Below, one piece after another: positions 34,183 through 44,525 of a stretch of 64,000 nucleotides of DNA (positions within the stretch are counted from its first letter, which is position 1; each line of letters begins with the position of its first letter). Location: positions 41,603-105,602 of the forward strand of contig NZ_LZSY01000080.1 in assembly GCF_001665625.1 (NCBI RefSeq), read 5' to 3'. The position numbers and the translations under genes are program-made. The stretch comes from Mycolicibacterium peregrinum (GTDB lineage Bacteria > Actinomycetota > Actinomycetes > Mycobacteriales > Mycobacteriaceae). The notes under the pieces are model-generated. The model worked only from the letters and a program-made list of their open reading frames with translations. It was not told the DNA's origin and searched no databases.

Positions 34183-35247
34183 GTGCTGACCTTGGGAGTG
34201 CTTCTGGGCGACGGTATCGGACCGGAGATCGTGGATGCGGCAACCAGGGTTGCCGAACAGGCGCTGGCCACAGCGTCGGTCGACGTGCACTGGCGCGAAC
34301 TAGCCTTCGGCATCGAGGCGATCGGCGAGTTCGGAACTCCGCTGCCAGAACCGACACTGGCCGAACTCGACGGGCTGCCCGGATGGATCCTCGGACCGCA
34401 CGACAACGCCGGATACCCCGACCAGTTCCGCGGCACCTTGTCGCCCGGCGGGGCAATCCGCAAGCGCTACAACCTGTTCGCCAACATCCGGCCCGCGCGA
34501 ACCTTGAGCACCGCCGTCCATGCGGTATGCCCCGATCTCGACGTCGTCATCGTCAGGGAGAACACCGAAGGGTTCTACGCCGACCGCAACATGTACGACG
34601 GTGCAGGCGAATTCATGCCAACGCCTGATGTCGCGCTGGCCGTCGCCGTCTTCACCCGGACCGCGTGTGAGCGGATCGCCCATCAGGCGTTCCAACTGGC
34701 CGTCGCCCGGCGCAAGTCAGTCACCATCGCCCACAAGACGAATGTCCTGGCCAAGACCACCGGGTTGTTCCGCGATGTGTGTCTGACCGTCGCCGAGAGC
34801 TACCCCGATGTGGAAGTGCGTGGCGAGCACATCGACGCGCTGGCGGCTCGATTGGTGAGCCATCCGCGCGATTTCGACGTGATCGTCGCGGAGAACATGT
34901 TCGGTGACATCCTCTCCGACCTGGCCGGCCAATTGAGCGGCTCACTGGGGATGGGGCCCTCCATCAACGCGTCGCACACGCACGCGATGGCGCAGGCCGC
35001 ACACGGATCGGCGCCCGACATTGCCGGACGCGACATCGCCAACCCCGTGGCGATGATCCTGTCCACCGCGATGTTGCTGCGCTGGCTGGCCGGCCGCGAC
35101 GGCGGCACACCGGCACTCGGCGGCGCTGCCGACCGGATCGAGCAGGCCATCCGTCGCGTCCTCGACGCCGGTGTCGGAACGCCCGACATCGGTGGCAGCG
35201 CGTCGACCTCGTCCTTCACCGAGCACGTACTCGCCGCACTGCAGTGA
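34183..35247 (+). CDS. Isocitrate/isopropylmalate-family dehydrogenase
   Basis: A 354-residue beta-decarboxylating dehydrogenase. Motifs: GDGIGPEI at the N terminus, VRENTEGFYADR, AHKTNVLAKTTGLF, and the NMFGDILSDLAG Mg/substrate segment, followed by AHGSAPDIAGRDIANP. The VRENTEGFY form resembles tartrate dehydrogenase and homologues rather than canonical LeuB, and no leuCD genes are nearby, so the substrate is uncertain. GTG start 15 bases after the hydrolase. It ends four bases from the convergent NCS1 gene. Confidence 0.86.
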   Translation: MLTLGVLLGDGIGPEIVDAATRVAEQALATASVDVHWRELAFGIEAIGEFGTPLPEPTLAELDGLPGWILGPHDNAGYPDQFRGTLSPGGAIRKRYNLFANIRPARTLSTAVHAVCPDLDVVIVRENTEGFYADRNMYDGAGEFMPTPDVALAVAVFTRTACERIAHQAFQLAVARRKSVTIAHKTNVLAKTTGLFRDVCLTVAESYPDVEVRGEHIDALAARLVSHPRDFDVIVAENMFGDILSDLAGQLSGSLGMGPSINASHTHAMAQAAHGSAPDIAGRDIANPVAMILSTAMLLRWLAGRDGGTPALGGAADRIEQAIRRVLDAGVGTPDIGGSASTSSFTEHVLAALQ

Positions 35248-35250
35248 CTG

Positions 35251-36630
35251 CTAGGAGCGGTGCGTCACAAGTCGATAGCCACCGTAAATAAACAGCGCTG
35301 CAAGGAAATTGACGAAGTAGGCAATGTCGGCGCCATGCCAAGCGGTCGCCACCGCGCCCTGGATCAGGGTGGTGTTCATGAACGGCATGGCCACCACGTA
35401 GGCAAGCAGGAACGCGAACAGAGCGGCCACCGCGTCGCGGCGAACCGTGGGTTCGGCACTCGGGTCGATGCTGGTGCGTCCCCTGGTGCGGAGCATCCAA
35501 TCCACCACGATCACCGCGACGAACGCCGGAATCCAGTAGCTGACCAAGAGCAGGACATCGGTGAACCTGGTCGCGGTGTCGGCGGCGTGCAGCCACAGGA
35601 TCAGGCCGAACGCCAGTGCCGTCACGATGATCGCCGAGACCGGTCTGCGCACCCGCACGCCGATGGTCTGCAGGGCCAAGGAACCGCTGTAGTCGTTCAT
35701 CACCCCCGACCCGATCGCCGCGAGCGCGATCACCAACAAAGCCACGGCGCCGAGCAGACCGCCGCCCATGACCGCGTGGACACCATCGGCCGTGTGCTCT
35801 CCGATGACCGATGCGGCCGCGATGCCGATGCCCTGAACGAAGACGTAGGCCAACACGATCCCGGCGAACGAATAGCCGAACACCTGCCACCGGGACGAAT
35901 CCGTCGGAAGATACCGGCTGAAATCGGCAGCATAACTGGCCCACGAGATGGCCAGACTCAGAGCGATCGTGACCTCGAAGACGAAGGCTCCGGCCAGGTC
36001 CGCACCACCCACCGACGGCGCCACCACGATGTCATGTCCGCTGACCAGTTTGACGGTGAACACGGCGAACGTGAGAAACAGGATGACGGTCAGCACCGCC
36101 TGCAGTCGGTGGATCAGCTCGTAGCCGAAGAAGCCGACGACGCCCTGGACGGCCAGCACGATCAGTACCGCACTCCAGAACGGGATGCCCAGCAGCGTCG
36201 CGAGCGCCTCGCCACCGAACAGGCCGACGAGCGCGTCCCACGCTATCGACGACCCCCACTGCAGGATGCCCGGCACCACCACCAGGCCGCCGAAGGCCAT
36301 GCGTGCGTTGGGAAGTTGCCCTGCCCCGGTTCGGGGGCCCCACGTCGACAGGTAGGCCACCACAGCCGAGCCCAGGACCGTGCCGATCACCATGGCCAGC
36401 AGGCCCAGCCAGAAGCCCAACCCGAGGGTGATCGCCAATGTCCCGGTGAATACTCCGGTCATGTTCACCTGCGGTGCGAACCAGACCGTGAACAGCCGGG
36501 CCGGATGTCCGTAGCGCTGGTCGGCGGTGAGCGGCGCGATCCCATGGGTCTCGATCGTCAGATCGCCCGCACCGGTAGGGCGACGCCCGCTGAACGTTGA
36601 CGCGTTGAGTGCGCTGACCCCGAAAGCCAT
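35251..36630 (-). CDS. NCS1-family cytosine/purine permease
   Basis: A 459-residue transporter of about 12 helices. The N-terminal ADQRYGHPARLFTVWFAPQVN is the NCS1 signature, and SWASYAADFSRYLP lies mid-protein. NCS1 proteins import nucleobases, hydantoins or thiamine precursors with H+ or Na+. The ATG at 36630 gives family length; a GTG at 36696 would add 22 residues. It is divergent from the MFS gene with fewer than 100 bases between. Confidence 0.85.
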   Translation of the reverse strand: MAFGVSALNASTFSGRRPTGAGDLTIETHGIAPLTADQRYGHPARLFTVWFAPQVNMTGVFTGTLAITLGLGFWLGLLAMVIGTVLGSAVVAYLSTWGPRTGAGQLPNARMAFGGLVVVPGILQWGSSIAWDALVGLFGGEALATLLGIPFWSAVLIVLAVQGVVGFFGYELIHRLQAVLTVILFLTFAVFTVKLVSGHDIVVAPSVGGADLAGAFVFEVTIALSLAISWASYAADFSRYLPTDSSRWQVFGYSFAGIVLAYVFVQGIGIAAASVIGEHTADGVHAVMGGGLLGAVALLVIALAAIGSGVMNDYSGSLALQTIGVRVRRPVSAIIVTALAFGLILWLHAADTATRFTDVLLLVSYWIPAFVAVIVVDWMLRTRGRTSIDPSAEPTVRRDAVAALFAFLLAYVVAMPFMNTTLIQGAVATAWHGADIAYFVNFLAALFIYGGYRLVTHRS

Positions 36631-36723
36631 TTGTCTATTCGACCACGTACCCGGTGTGCGGGCGCGTGCCGCACCATGGCCATAATCGGGAAACACAAAG
36701 ATTAACTATGGATCGGAGCGGAA

Positions 36724-38193
36724 GTGGCGAGGACCGAAGCTGACCGGTCCGGCTCTCCCGCGACGATCGCAATGTCGCGCCGCCCCGGTGTCCTGATTGC
36801 CGGCCTCAGTCTGGTCGCCCTCACCGTCGCCGTCCTGCAGACCGCGGTGGTCCCGATCCTGGGCATCATCGCCCATCAGCTGAACACCTCCTCGGTTGCG
36901 GTCAGCTGGGCCGTCACCGCCAACCTGCTGGCGGCGGCGGCCTCGACTCCGCTGATTGGGCGGCTCGCCGACCTCTACAGCAAGAAGCGTGTCCTGCTGG
37001 GTGTACTGATGGTCGTGCTGATGGGGTCGGTGCTGGCTGCGGTCACCGCGTCGGTGCCGCTGCTGGTCGTGGCTCGCATCTTGCAGGGCGCCTCCTATGC
37101 GCTCTACCCGATCAGCATCGCGATCCTGCGGGAAGAACTCGCCGAGGATCGACTGGTCGGCGCGATGTCGGTGCTGTCCGGAACGCTCGGCTTCGGCGGC
37201 GGCGTCGGCCTCGTCGTCACCGGACTCCTGATGTCCGGTGACGCCGGATATCACCGCGTCTTCTGGCTCACCACCGCGTTCACCGCCGTGGTCATCGTCG
37301 TGGCGGTCGCGGTCGTGCCCAACCGCCGGCCCGAAGCCGGGGGCGCGATCGACTGGCTGGGTGCCGCTGGTCTGGCGATCGGGCTGTCGTCGGTGCTCTT
37401 GGCGATCACCCAGGGCAATGCGTGGGGATGGAGTCATCCGGGCACGATCGGTTTTCTCCTCGGCGGCGCCGGCGTGCTGGCCGGCTGGTGGTGGTGGGAA
37501 CGGCGCGCCGCCGATCCGCTGGTCTCGACCACGATGCTGGCCCGCCGACCCATCCTGCTCACCAACCTGGCCACGATCCTGGTCGGCATGGGTCTGTACT
37601 TCGCGTTCCTCGGCCTCACCCAGTTCGTGCAGATGTCACGCGAGGCCGCAGGCTACGGGTTCGGGGCCGGCGTGCTGCAGGCGAGCGTCTACTTCCTTCT
37701 CCCCGGCGCGCTCACCGGTTTCCTCGTGGCACTGGTCAGTGGCCGGTACATCGACCGGTACGGAGCGCGCCGGGTGCTGGTGGTGGCCGCTGTCGCGGGT
37801 ATCGCCGGATTCGTCATGCTCGCCGTCGCACATGACCGGGCCTGGCAGGTCGTCCTGGCCGGTGTGCTGGCCAACGCTTACATCAGCCTCGGATACGGCG
37901 CGTTGCCGGCACTGGTGGTCAGCGAGGTGGACAACAGCGAGACCGGCATCGCCACGAGCATGAATGCGATTGCACGAACCATCGGTAGCTCCGTGGCGGC
38001 GGCGGTCGTGGCCGTGCTGCTCGGGCACCGGGCGGTGCCCTCGGAAGGCAGTTTCGTGACGATCTTCGTCGCCGGTGCGGTCACCGCGGCGTTGGCGATG
38101 GCCCTCATCGCGGTGTCCCGGGCACCGGACCGCCACGGCGACTCCGTGCACACCCTTTCCGAGTCCCGCGCGATGAACCACGAGTGGGGCTGA
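36724..38193 (+). CDS. MFS transporter, 14-helix DHA2 type
   Basis: A 489-residue efflux-type transporter. The motif A region reads LIGRLADLYSKKRVLL, and the central region contains additional helices giving about 14. GTG start after GGAG. No regulator is adjacent, so a substrate cannot be inferred. Confidence 0.86.
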   Translation: MARTEADRSGSPATIAMSRRPGVLIAGLSLVALTVAVLQTAVVPILGIIAHQLNTSSVAVSWAVTANLLAAAASTPLIGRLADLYSKKRVLLGVLMVVLMGSVLAAVTASVPLLVVARILQGASYALYPISIAILREELAEDRLVGAMSVLSGTLGFGGGVGLVVTGLLMSGDAGYHRVFWLTTAFTAVVIVVAVAVVPNRRPEAGGAIDWLGAAGLAIGLSSVLLAITQGNAWGWSHPGTIGFLLGGAGVLAGWWWWERRAADPLVSTTMLARRPILLTNLATILVGMGLYFAFLGLTQFVQMSREAAGYGFGAGVLQASVYFLLPGALTGFLVALVSGRYIDRYGARRVLVVAAVAGIAGFVMLAVAHDRAWQVVLAGVLANAYISLGYGALPALVVSEVDNSETGIATSMNAIARTIGSSVAAAVVAVLLGHRAVPSEGSFVTIFVAGAVTAALAMALIAVSRAPDRHGDSVHTLSESRAMNHEWG

Positions 38194-38460
38194 TCCGTCT
38201 CAGTCGCCGGTTTTCGCGTCGCGACAAACCACTGAGCTGCGAAACTTGAGGCCGGCCAGTCGCTGCCGCTCCGGATCTTCGGCAGCCCACATCCGCCGCG
38301 GCCGTTGAGCCGCCACGCCATGGAATCACGCTGTCAGGGCGCTTCGGACGAAGGATTCCATTGAAAAATTGTTAATTCATTGCGGAAACGGTTGCGAAGG
38401 TCGGAACAATCCGCGATTGTTTACCGACAGCTTCCGCGGCTGCACTGGAGGAGGATTCCG
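38194..38460. promoter_or_regulatory. Leader/promoter region of the polyamine ABC operon
   Basis: A 267-base gap. The part from 38355 to 38385 is AT-rich (TTGAAAAATTGTTAATTC), unlike its surroundings, and is the likely promoter area. A strong ribosome-binding site GGAGGAGG (38447-38454) immediately precedes the potA-like coding region. No gene is seen in the gap. Confidence 0.5.
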
Positions 38461-39654
38461 CTGACCGGCCCAGAAATCACCGCCGTCGACAAGTCGACGG
38501 GACACGACGGCTCGCCACGCACCGGCGCGCCAGTCATAGAGATCGACCACGTCACGAAACGGTTCGGCGACTACGTAGCCGTAGCCGAGGCTGACTTCTC
38601 GATCGCCTCGGGTGAGTTCTTCTCGATGCTCGGCCCCTCGGGCTGCGGGAAGACCACCACGCTGCGCATGATCGCCGGATTCGAAAGCCCGACCGAGGGC
38701 GCAATCCGGCTGGAGGGCGTCGACGTCTCCCGCGTGCCACCGCACAAGCGCAACGTCAACACGGTCTTCCAGCACTATGCGCTGTTTCCACACATGACAG
38801 TGTGGGACAACGTCGCCTACGGGCCGCGCAGCATGAAGAAGGACAAGACCGAGATCAAACGCAGCGTCGACGAGCTGCTGGAAATCGTTCGGCTCACCGA
38901 CTTCGCCAAGCGCAAGCCCGGCCAGCTCTCAGGCGGTCAGCAACAGCGCGTGGCCCTGGCCCGCGCCCTGGTCAACTACCCGAGCGCGCTCCTGCTCGAT
39001 GAGCCGCTCGGCGCCCTTGATCTCAAACTGCGCCACGCAATGCAGTTCGAACTCAAGCGGATCCAGCGCGAGGTCGGCATCACGTTCATCTACGTCACCC
39101 ACGATCAGGAAGAGGCGCTCACGATGAGCGACCGGATCGCGGTGATGAACAACGGAAACGTGGAGCAGATCGGCAGCCCCACCGAGATATATGACCGCCC
39201 GGCAACCGTTTTCGTCGCCAGCTTCATCGGACAGGCCAACCTGTGGGCGGGCCGGCAGACCGGACGCTCCAACCGCGACTTCGTCGAGGTGGAGGTACTC
39301 GGTACCACGCTCAAGGCCAAGCCCGGCGATACCACCATCGAGCCCGGTGGGCAGGCAACCCTGATGATCCGCCCGGAGCGGGTCCGCGTCTCGATGGAAG
39401 TGCCCACCGGGGAGGTGGCCACCGTTCCCGCCACCGTCAAAGACCTGACCTTCCAGGGTCCGGTGCTCAGGCTCTCCCTTGCAGCGCCTGATGATTCGAC
39501 GATCATCGCCCACGTCGGCCCCGAGCAGGAACTGCCCCTGCTGCGTCCCGGCGATCAGGTCCACGTGGGTTGGTCGCCTGACGCGTCGCGGGTGCTTCCG
39601 GCCGCGGACATCCCGACCACCGAAGATCTCGAAGAGATGCTCGACGATACGTAG
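38461..39654 (+). CDS. potA: Spermidine/putrescine ABC transporter ATPase (PotA-like), CTG start
   Basis: A 397-residue ABC ATPase with Walker [12 protein letters not shown]-loop [10 protein letters not shown], signature LSGGQQQR, Walker [13 protein letters not shown] and H-loop [11 protein letters not shown]-terminal TOBE domain follows. Together with the next three genes this is a PotABCD-type polyamine importer. GGAGGAGG ends six bases before an in-frame CTG (38461). No ATG or GTG occurs in frame until deep in the Walker A region, so CTG is the most likely initiation codon; an upstream TTG (38380) lacks a binding site. Confidence 0.87.
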   Translation: MTGPEITAVDKSTGHDGSPRTGAPVIEIDHVTKRFGDYVAVAEADFSIASGEFFSMLGPSGCGKTTTLRMIAGFESPTEGAIRLEGVDVSRVPPHKRNVNTVFQHYALFPHMTVWDNVAYGPRSMKKDKTEIKRSVDELLEIVRLTDFAKRKPGQLSGGQQQRVALARALVNYPSALLLDEPLGALDLKLRHAMQFELKRIQREVGITFIYVTHDQEEALTMSDRIAVMNNGNVEQIGSPTEIYDRPATVFVASFIGQANLWAGRQTGRSNRDFVEVEVLGTTLKAKPGDTTIEPGGQATLMIRPERVRVSMEVPTGEVATVPATVKDLTFQGPVLRLSLAAPDDSTIIAHVGPEQELPLLRPGDQVHVGWSPDASRVLPAADIPTTEDLEEMLDDT

Positions 39655-39717
39655 GCACTCTCCACCCGCCGCCCCTGCCCGTGACCAAAAGCGTCCGAAT
39701 TCACCGAAAGGCCGCCC

Positions 39718-40914
39718 ATGCCTGAAAATATCGACCCCCGCCTGCTCGCCCGACTGACCGCGAACCGCACCTCGCGGCGTCGCTTCCTCGGTGGTGGCGC
39801 TGCGGCCGCCGCCGCATTCGCGCTGGGCCCCGCCGTGCTGGCCGCATGCGGGACAGGTGGTGAGGGTGGCTCCGCCGGGACATCGTCGGCCGCCCCCGAC
39901 GATGGATCGCCGGCCACCGGCAACGTGCGCATCTCGAACTGGCCGCTGTACATGGCCGACGGATTCGTCGCAGCGTTCCAGACCAAGACCGGCCTGACCG
40001 TGGATTACAAAGAGGATTTCAACGACAACGAGCAGTGGTTCGCCAAGGTCAAGGAACCGTTGTCCCGCAAGCAGGACATCGGGGCCGACCTCGTGGTGCC
40101 CACCGAGTTCATGGCAGTCCGGCTGGCAGGACTCAAGTGGCTCAACGAGATTCGGGACTCCCGCGTCCCCAACAAGAAGAATCTCCGCGAAGACCTGCTC
40201 AACTCGAAGGCCGATCCGGGCCGCAAGTACACCGCACCGTACATGACCGGCATGGTGGGCCTGGCCTACAACAAGGCCGCTACCGGACGCGACATCACCA
40301 AGATCGACGACCTGTGGGATCCGGCCTTCAAGGGCCGGGTCAGTTTGTTGTCCGACACCCAAGATGGGCTCGGCATGATCATGCAGTGGCAAGGCAACTC
40401 CGTCGAGGATCCGACCACCGAATCCATCACCAAGGCGGTCGATTTCATCCGCGAGCAGAAGGACAAGGGGCAGATCCGGCGGTTCACCGGCAACGACTAC
40501 GCCGACGATCTGGCAGCCGGAAATATCGCTGTAGCCCAGGCATATTCGGGTGACGTCGTGCAGTTGCAGGCCGACAACCCGGACCTGCAGTTCATCGTGC
40601 CGGAGTCTGGCGGCGACTGGTTCATCGACACCATGGTGATTCCCTACACCTCGCAGAACGAGAAGGCGGCCGAGGCCTGGATCGACTACGTCTACGACCG
40701 GGCGAACTACGCCAAACTCATTGCGTTCACCCAGTTCGTGCCGGTGCTGTCCGACATGACCGACGAGCTCGCCAAGATCGACCCCAAGCTGGCGAGCAAC
40801 CCGCTGATCAACCCGCCCGCCGACGTCCAGGCCAAGCTCAAGTCCTGGCCGGCGCTCACCGACGAACAGACTCAGGAGTTCAACAGTCTGTACGCCGCAG
40901 TGACCGGAGGCTGA
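39718..40914 (+). CDS. potD: Polyamine ABC transporter substrate-binding lipoprotein (PotD-like)
   Basis: A 398-residue exported binding protein. A twin-arginine signal (TSRRRFLGGGAAAAAAFALG) leads to lipobox LAAC near residue 42, so it is a lipid-anchored Tat substrate. The mature part carries PotD/SBP_bac features: VRISNWPLYM, GADLVVPTEFMAVRL and LPYMTGMVGLAYN-like ligand strands. It delivers spermidine or putrescine to the permeases encoded next. Confidence 0.87.
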   Translation: MPENIDPRLLARLTANRTSRRRFLGGGAAAAAAFALGPAVLAACGTGGEGGSAGTSSAAPDDGSPATGNVRISNWPLYMADGFVAAFQTKTGLTVDYKEDFNDNEQWFAKVKEPLSRKQDIGADLVVPTEFMAVRLAGLKWLNEIRDSRVPNKKNLREDLLNSKADPGRKYTAPYMTGMVGLAYNKAATGRDITKIDDLWDPAFKGRVSLLSDTQDGLGMIMQWQGNSVEDPTTESITKAVDFIREQKDKGQIRRFTGNDYADDLAAGNIAVAQAYSGDVVQLQADNPDLQFIVPESGGDWFIDTMVIPYTSQNEKAAEAWIDYVYDRANYAKLIAFTQFVPVLSDMTDELAKIDPKLASNPLINPPADVQAKLKSWPALTDEQTQEFNSLYAAVTGG

Positions 40915-40919
40915 CGCCG

Positions 40920-41795
40920 ATGGCAGGCGTGGCCACCAGTAGCCGGCAGCGGAGCAAGATCGCCCCGTATCTGATGATCCTGCCGGCGTTGGTGTACCTC
41001 GGAATCTTCTTCGTGGTGCCGTTCATCTCGCTGGCACGCACCTCGTTGTCGACATCCGGCGGTTCGGTGTACCTTCCGACACTGGAATTCGACTGGAACT
41101 TCGGCAATTACGCACATGCGTTCAGCGAGTATCAGGACCAGATTCTTCGGACGTTCGGCTATGCCTTGGTGGCGACTCTGCTGTGTGCGCTGCTGGCCTT
41201 TCCACTGGCCTACGTCATCGCCTTCAAGGCCGGCCGATACAAGAACCTGATCCTCGGCCTGGTGATTCTGCCGTTCTTCGTCACCTTCCTGATCCGCACG
41301 ATCGCCTGGAAGACGATTCTCGCCGACGACGGTGTGGTGGTGAGCGCGCTCGGGTCCATCGGACTGCTGCCCAGCGAGGGACGGCTGTTGTCTACGAGTT
41401 GGGCCGTTGTCGGCGGCCTGACCTACAACTGGATCATCTTCATGATCCTGCCGCTGTACGTGAGCCTGGAGAAGATCGATCCGCGCCTGATCGAGGCCTC
41501 CAAGGACCTGTACTCCTCGAACGCCCGCAGCTTCACGAAAGTGATTCTGCCGCTGTCGATGCCAGGGGTACTTGCCGGAAGCATGCTGGTGTTCATCCCC
41601 GCTGCGGGCGATTTCATCAATGCGGACTACCTCGGCAGCACGCAAACCACCATGATCGGCAACGTGATCCAGAAGCAGTTCCTGGTGGTCAAGGACTATC
41701 CCGCGGCAGCCGCACTCAGCATGGTGCTCATGGCGATCATCCTGGTCGGCGTACTGCTGTACACGCGGGCGCTCGGTACGGAGGATCTCGTATGA
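40920..41795 (+). CDS. potB: Polyamine ABC transporter permease (PotB-like)
   Basis: A 291-residue permease with about six helices. The EAA loop that contacts the ATPase is visible as EASKDLYSSNARSFTKVILP. It starts five bases after the binding-protein stop and overlaps the next gene by ATGA, so expression is coupled. Confidence 0.87.
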   Translation: MAGVATSSRQRSKIAPYLMILPALVYLGIFFVVPFISLARTSLSTSGGSVYLPTLEFDWNFGNYAHAFSEYQDQILRTFGYALVATLLCALLAFPLAYVIAFKAGRYKNLILGLVILPFFVTFLIRTIAWKTILADDGVVVSALGSIGLLPSEGRLLSTSWAVVGGLTYNWIIFMILPLYVSLEKIDPRLIEASKDLYSSNARSFTKVILPLSMPGVLAGSMLVFIPAAGDFINADYLGSTQTTMIGNVIQKQFLVVKDYPAAAALSMVLMAIILVGVLLYTRALGTEDLV

Positions 41796-42640
41796 CGTTG
41801 ACCGCGATGGCCGACGCCACCAGTCCGGCTGAACCGAAAGTAGTCAAAGGCTCACCACGATGGGGTGACTGGGCACTGCGGATTGTCGCCGGCCTGGTGT
41901 TGCTGTACCTGTTCCTGCCGATCTTCGTGATCGTGATGTTCTCGTTCAACAGGCCGGCAGGCAAGTTCAACTACACCTGGCAGGGGTTCACGCTCGACAA
42001 CTGGGCGCACCCGTTCAAGTACCCGGCGCTGACCGACGCCCTCAAGCTGAGCTTGAACGTCGCAGCGGTATCCACCGCCATCGCACTGGTGCTCGGCACC
42101 CTGGTCGCCATCGCCCTTGTGCGCCAACGCTTCCGCGGCCACAAAGCGGTCGATACGTTCCTGGTGCTCCCGCTGACCGCGCCCGAGGTCGTGATGGGCG
42201 CCTCCCTGCTGACCCTGTTCCTCGACCTCGGCTGGGCTGCGGGCTACACCACGATCCTCGTCGCCCACGTCGCATTCGAGGTCAGCTTCATCGCCATGAC
42301 GGTGCGGGCCAGAGTCCGCGGATTCGACTGGACACTTGAGGACGCGTCAATGGACCTCGGTGCCAGCCCGACCAGAACGTTCTTCAGAGTGACTCTGCCG
42401 CTGATAGTTCCGGGCATCGTCGCCGCGGCCATGCTGTCGTTCGCACTCTCGCTCGACGACTTCATCATCACCTACTTCGTCAGCGGCTCCACCGTCACGT
42501 ATCCGCTGTACGTCAATGCGGCGGTCAAGGCTGCGGTGCCGCCGCAGATCAACGTGCTGGCCACAGCCATCCTGGTGATCAGCTTGCTGCTGCTCGTGGC
42601 CGGAACGCTGTACCGGCGCAAGCGGATCGACGTCTCCTGA
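41792..42640 (+). CDS. potC: Polyamine ABC transporter permease (PotC-like)
   Basis: A 282-residue permease with six helices and an EAA loop (EDASMDLGASPTRTFFRVTLP). The ATG at 41792 overlaps the potB stop. It completes the A-D-B-C operon order. Its stop TGA abuts the stop of the convergent DUF385 gene, forming TGATCA. Confidence 0.87.
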   Translation: MTLTAMADATSPAEPKVVKGSPRWGDWALRIVAGLVLLYLFLPIFVIVMFSFNRPAGKFNYTWQGFTLDNWAHPFKYPALTDALKLSLNVAAVSTAIALVLGTLVAIALVRQRFRGHKAVDTFLVLPLTAPEVVMGASLLTLFLDLGWAAGYTTILVAHVAFEVSFIAMTVRARVRGFDWTLEDASMDLGASPTRTFFRVTLPLIVPGIVAAAMLSFALSLDDFIITYFVSGSTVTYPLYVNAAVKAAVPPQINVLATAILVISLLLLVAGTLYRRKRIDVS

Positions 42641-43000
42641 TCAGGAGGCGTCGAGCTGCACCGTGACGGCCACCTTGCCCCGGCCGTCACGGTGGGCGAC
42701 CGCGTGCCCCGTGCGATCCGTGCCGTCCAGGTTCCGCAAGGTGAGCGGTCCCCCCTCGCCGAGGAAGTTGCGCCACCAGTTCTTGCTGTCCGGCGCCATC
42801 ACGTGGATGGTCACCTGATCGCCGTCCCGCTTTACCGAAACCGGGGTTTCGAACCACTGACCCGACCGCCGCCCGGTGTAACCGATCACCACCACACCGT
42901 GACCGATCCATCGGCCGAACACCGGTACCCGGGTCAGGCCCACCGCTGCCGCATTGAACCACCGCGAGACCGGGGAATTGAAGACTCCACCGCGTGCCAT
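42641..43000 (-). CDS. DUF385/F420H2-dependent quinone reductase-like protein
   Basis: A 119-residue protein of the split-barrel deazaflavin-dependent nitroreductase family (Ddn-like). The GYTGRRSGQWFETPV segment corresponds to the family's TTGRKSG motif for F420 binding, followed by NWWRNFLGEGG. Mycobacteria have many such proteins reducing quinones or nitro compounds. ATG 43000 gives usual length; the upstream extension would clash with the EamA gene. Confidence 0.82.
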   Translation of the reverse strand: MARGGVFNSPVSRWFNAAAVGLTRVPVFGRWIGHGVVVIGYTGRRSGQWFETPVSVKRDGDQVTIHVMAPDSKNWWRNFLGEGGPLTLRNLDGTDRTGHAVAHRDGRGKVAVTVQLDAS

Positions 43001-43019
43001 TGGCGCCAGCGTAGCCGGA

Positions 43020-43892
43020 TCAACCGATCTCGGCAGGGACCGGTGTGGCGCGCGCACCCGTGCGAGCTGCCCCGATTCCCGCCGCCACCACCAGGCAGAT
43101 ACCGATCACCGCCGCCGCGGCCGGAGCCTGATGGAGCAGAACGAAACCGACCAGCATCGCGAAGGCGGGCTCCAACGCCATCAGCGTCCCGAACGCCGCC
43201 GTGCTCAGATACCGCAACGCGGACATCTCGAGGGCGAAAGGAACCACCGGCAGCAGGATCGCCAGCCCCACACCGATCAGCAGTAGCTGCGGGGTCAGCT
43301 GGGGAAATACCGACGGCCCCACCACCGCGCTGCCGACCAGACCGGCCACCGGCATCGACACCCCCAGTCCCTTGATACCGGCCACCTCATCGCCGACCCG
43401 CTGCGTCAGCAGGATGTAGCACGCCCAGCACAGTGCCGCGCTCAGTGCGTAGAGCACACCGATGAGGTCGACGTCGCCCGTCCACGGCTCGGTGAGCAGG
43501 ACCACCCCGGCGGCCGCCAGCCCGGGCCACAGAATCCGATTGCGGCCTTTCCCGTGCGCGACGGCCACCCCGAGCGGCCCGAGGAATTCCAGCGCGCTTG
43601 CCGTGCCGAGCGGGATCCGGGACAGGGCCGCCATGAAGAGCATCGTCACCCCGGCGGTGACCACGCCGAGTGCGACGCAGGTCCAGAATGCCGATCTCGT
43701 GAACGCCGAGGGGCGTGGTCGCACGATGACGAGCATCAGGACGCCCGCCCACGCCAAGCGCAGCCATGCGGCACCCTCGGCGCCGATGTCATCGATCAGG
43801 CCGACGGCAACCGCCAGCCCGATCTGTACGCAGAGCATGGAGGCCATGGCCATCAGCGCGCCGGTGCGCGCAGGATGTCCGGTCTTGCTCAC
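43020..43892 (-). CDS. EamA/RhtA-type DMT transporter
   Basis: A 290-residue protein with ten hydrophobic helices in two EamA repeats. The second repeat carries [20 protein letters not shown] and [15 protein letters not shown], the usual RhtA/threonine-homoserine exporter pattern. The start overlaps the TetR stop by ATGA, so it is likely the TetR's own regulated partner. The substrate may be an amino acid or metabolite (family inference). Confidence 0.85.
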   Translation of the reverse strand: MSKTGHPARTGALMAMASMLCVQIGLAVAVGLIDDIGAEGAAWLRLAWAGVLMLVIVRPRPSAFTRSAFWTCVALGVVTAGVTMLFMAALSRIPLGTASALEFLGPLGVAVAHGKGRNRILWPGLAAAGVVLLTEPWTGDVDLIGVLYALSAALCWACYILLTQRVGDEVAGIKGLGVSMPVAGLVGSAVVGPSVFPQLTPQLLLIGVGLAILLPVVPFALEMSALRYLSTAAFGTLMALEPAFAMLVGFVLLHQAPAAAAVIGICLVVAAGIGAARTGARATPVPAEIG

Positions 43893-44506
43893 AAGTCGTT
43901 CCCCTTGGGGACAACAATATTGGCCAGAACCATGCGAAGGAACGGGCGGTAGACCGCTTGGTCGTCGACAAGGCTGTTGAGCGTGACGCCGTCGTTGGCG
44001 GCCAGAATGACCCGGGCCAGGTCCAGCGCCGGGATGCTCAGATGGCCGCCCAGGCGGGCGGCACCCTTGGAGATGTAGTCGGCCAGCGCGCGGACCGTCT
44101 CCTCACGCTGCGCAGCCACGCGCTCGCGCGCCTCGGGGTTACGCAGCAGGAACAGCGTGTACTCGGATCCGAGGACGGCACGGTCAGACCCCTCGGCGGC
44201 CACCAGATCTCGCCAGCGGTCGCCGAGTTCGTCGGCGTCGAGATCCTCGAGCGCGTGGAACGTTTCGATGACGTCGGCGAATCCGTCGAGGAATTGTTGG
44301 CGCTGCCGTTCGATCACCGCGAGGAACAGTTCGGCCTTGCTGCCGAAGTGGGAGTAGATGGCACCCCGGGTGTATCCCCCGACTTCGGCGATGTCTTCGA
44401 GTGCGGCGCCGTCAAACCCTTTGCGCGCGAATACCTCTTCGGCAGCATCCAGCAGGACGTTGCGCGTGTGTTCCAAGCGGCGTTGCTTCGTCCAGCGTTC
44501 GGCCAT
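43889..44506 (-). CDS. TetR-family transcriptional regulator
   Basis: A 205-residue TetR with a classical N-terminal HTH ([21 protein letters not shown] then [10 protein letters not shown]). It lies downstream of a hypothetical gene (19-base gap) and overlaps the EamA exporter gene. It may also control the divergent Rieske gene at 45173, whose promoter contains several ATAC/GTAT half sites. Confidence 0.87.
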   Translation of the reverse strand: MAERWTKQRRLEHTRNVLLDAAEEVFARKGFDGAALEDIAEVGGYTRGAIYSHFGSKAELFLAVIERQRQQFLDGFADVIETFHALEDLDADELGDRWRDLVAAEGSDRAVLGSEYTLFLLRNPEARERVAAQREETVRALADYISKGAARLGGHLSIPALDLARVILAANDGVTLNSLVDDQAVYRPFLRMVLANIVVPKGNDL

Positions 44507-44525
44507 GACCCCATCCTGTCAAACG

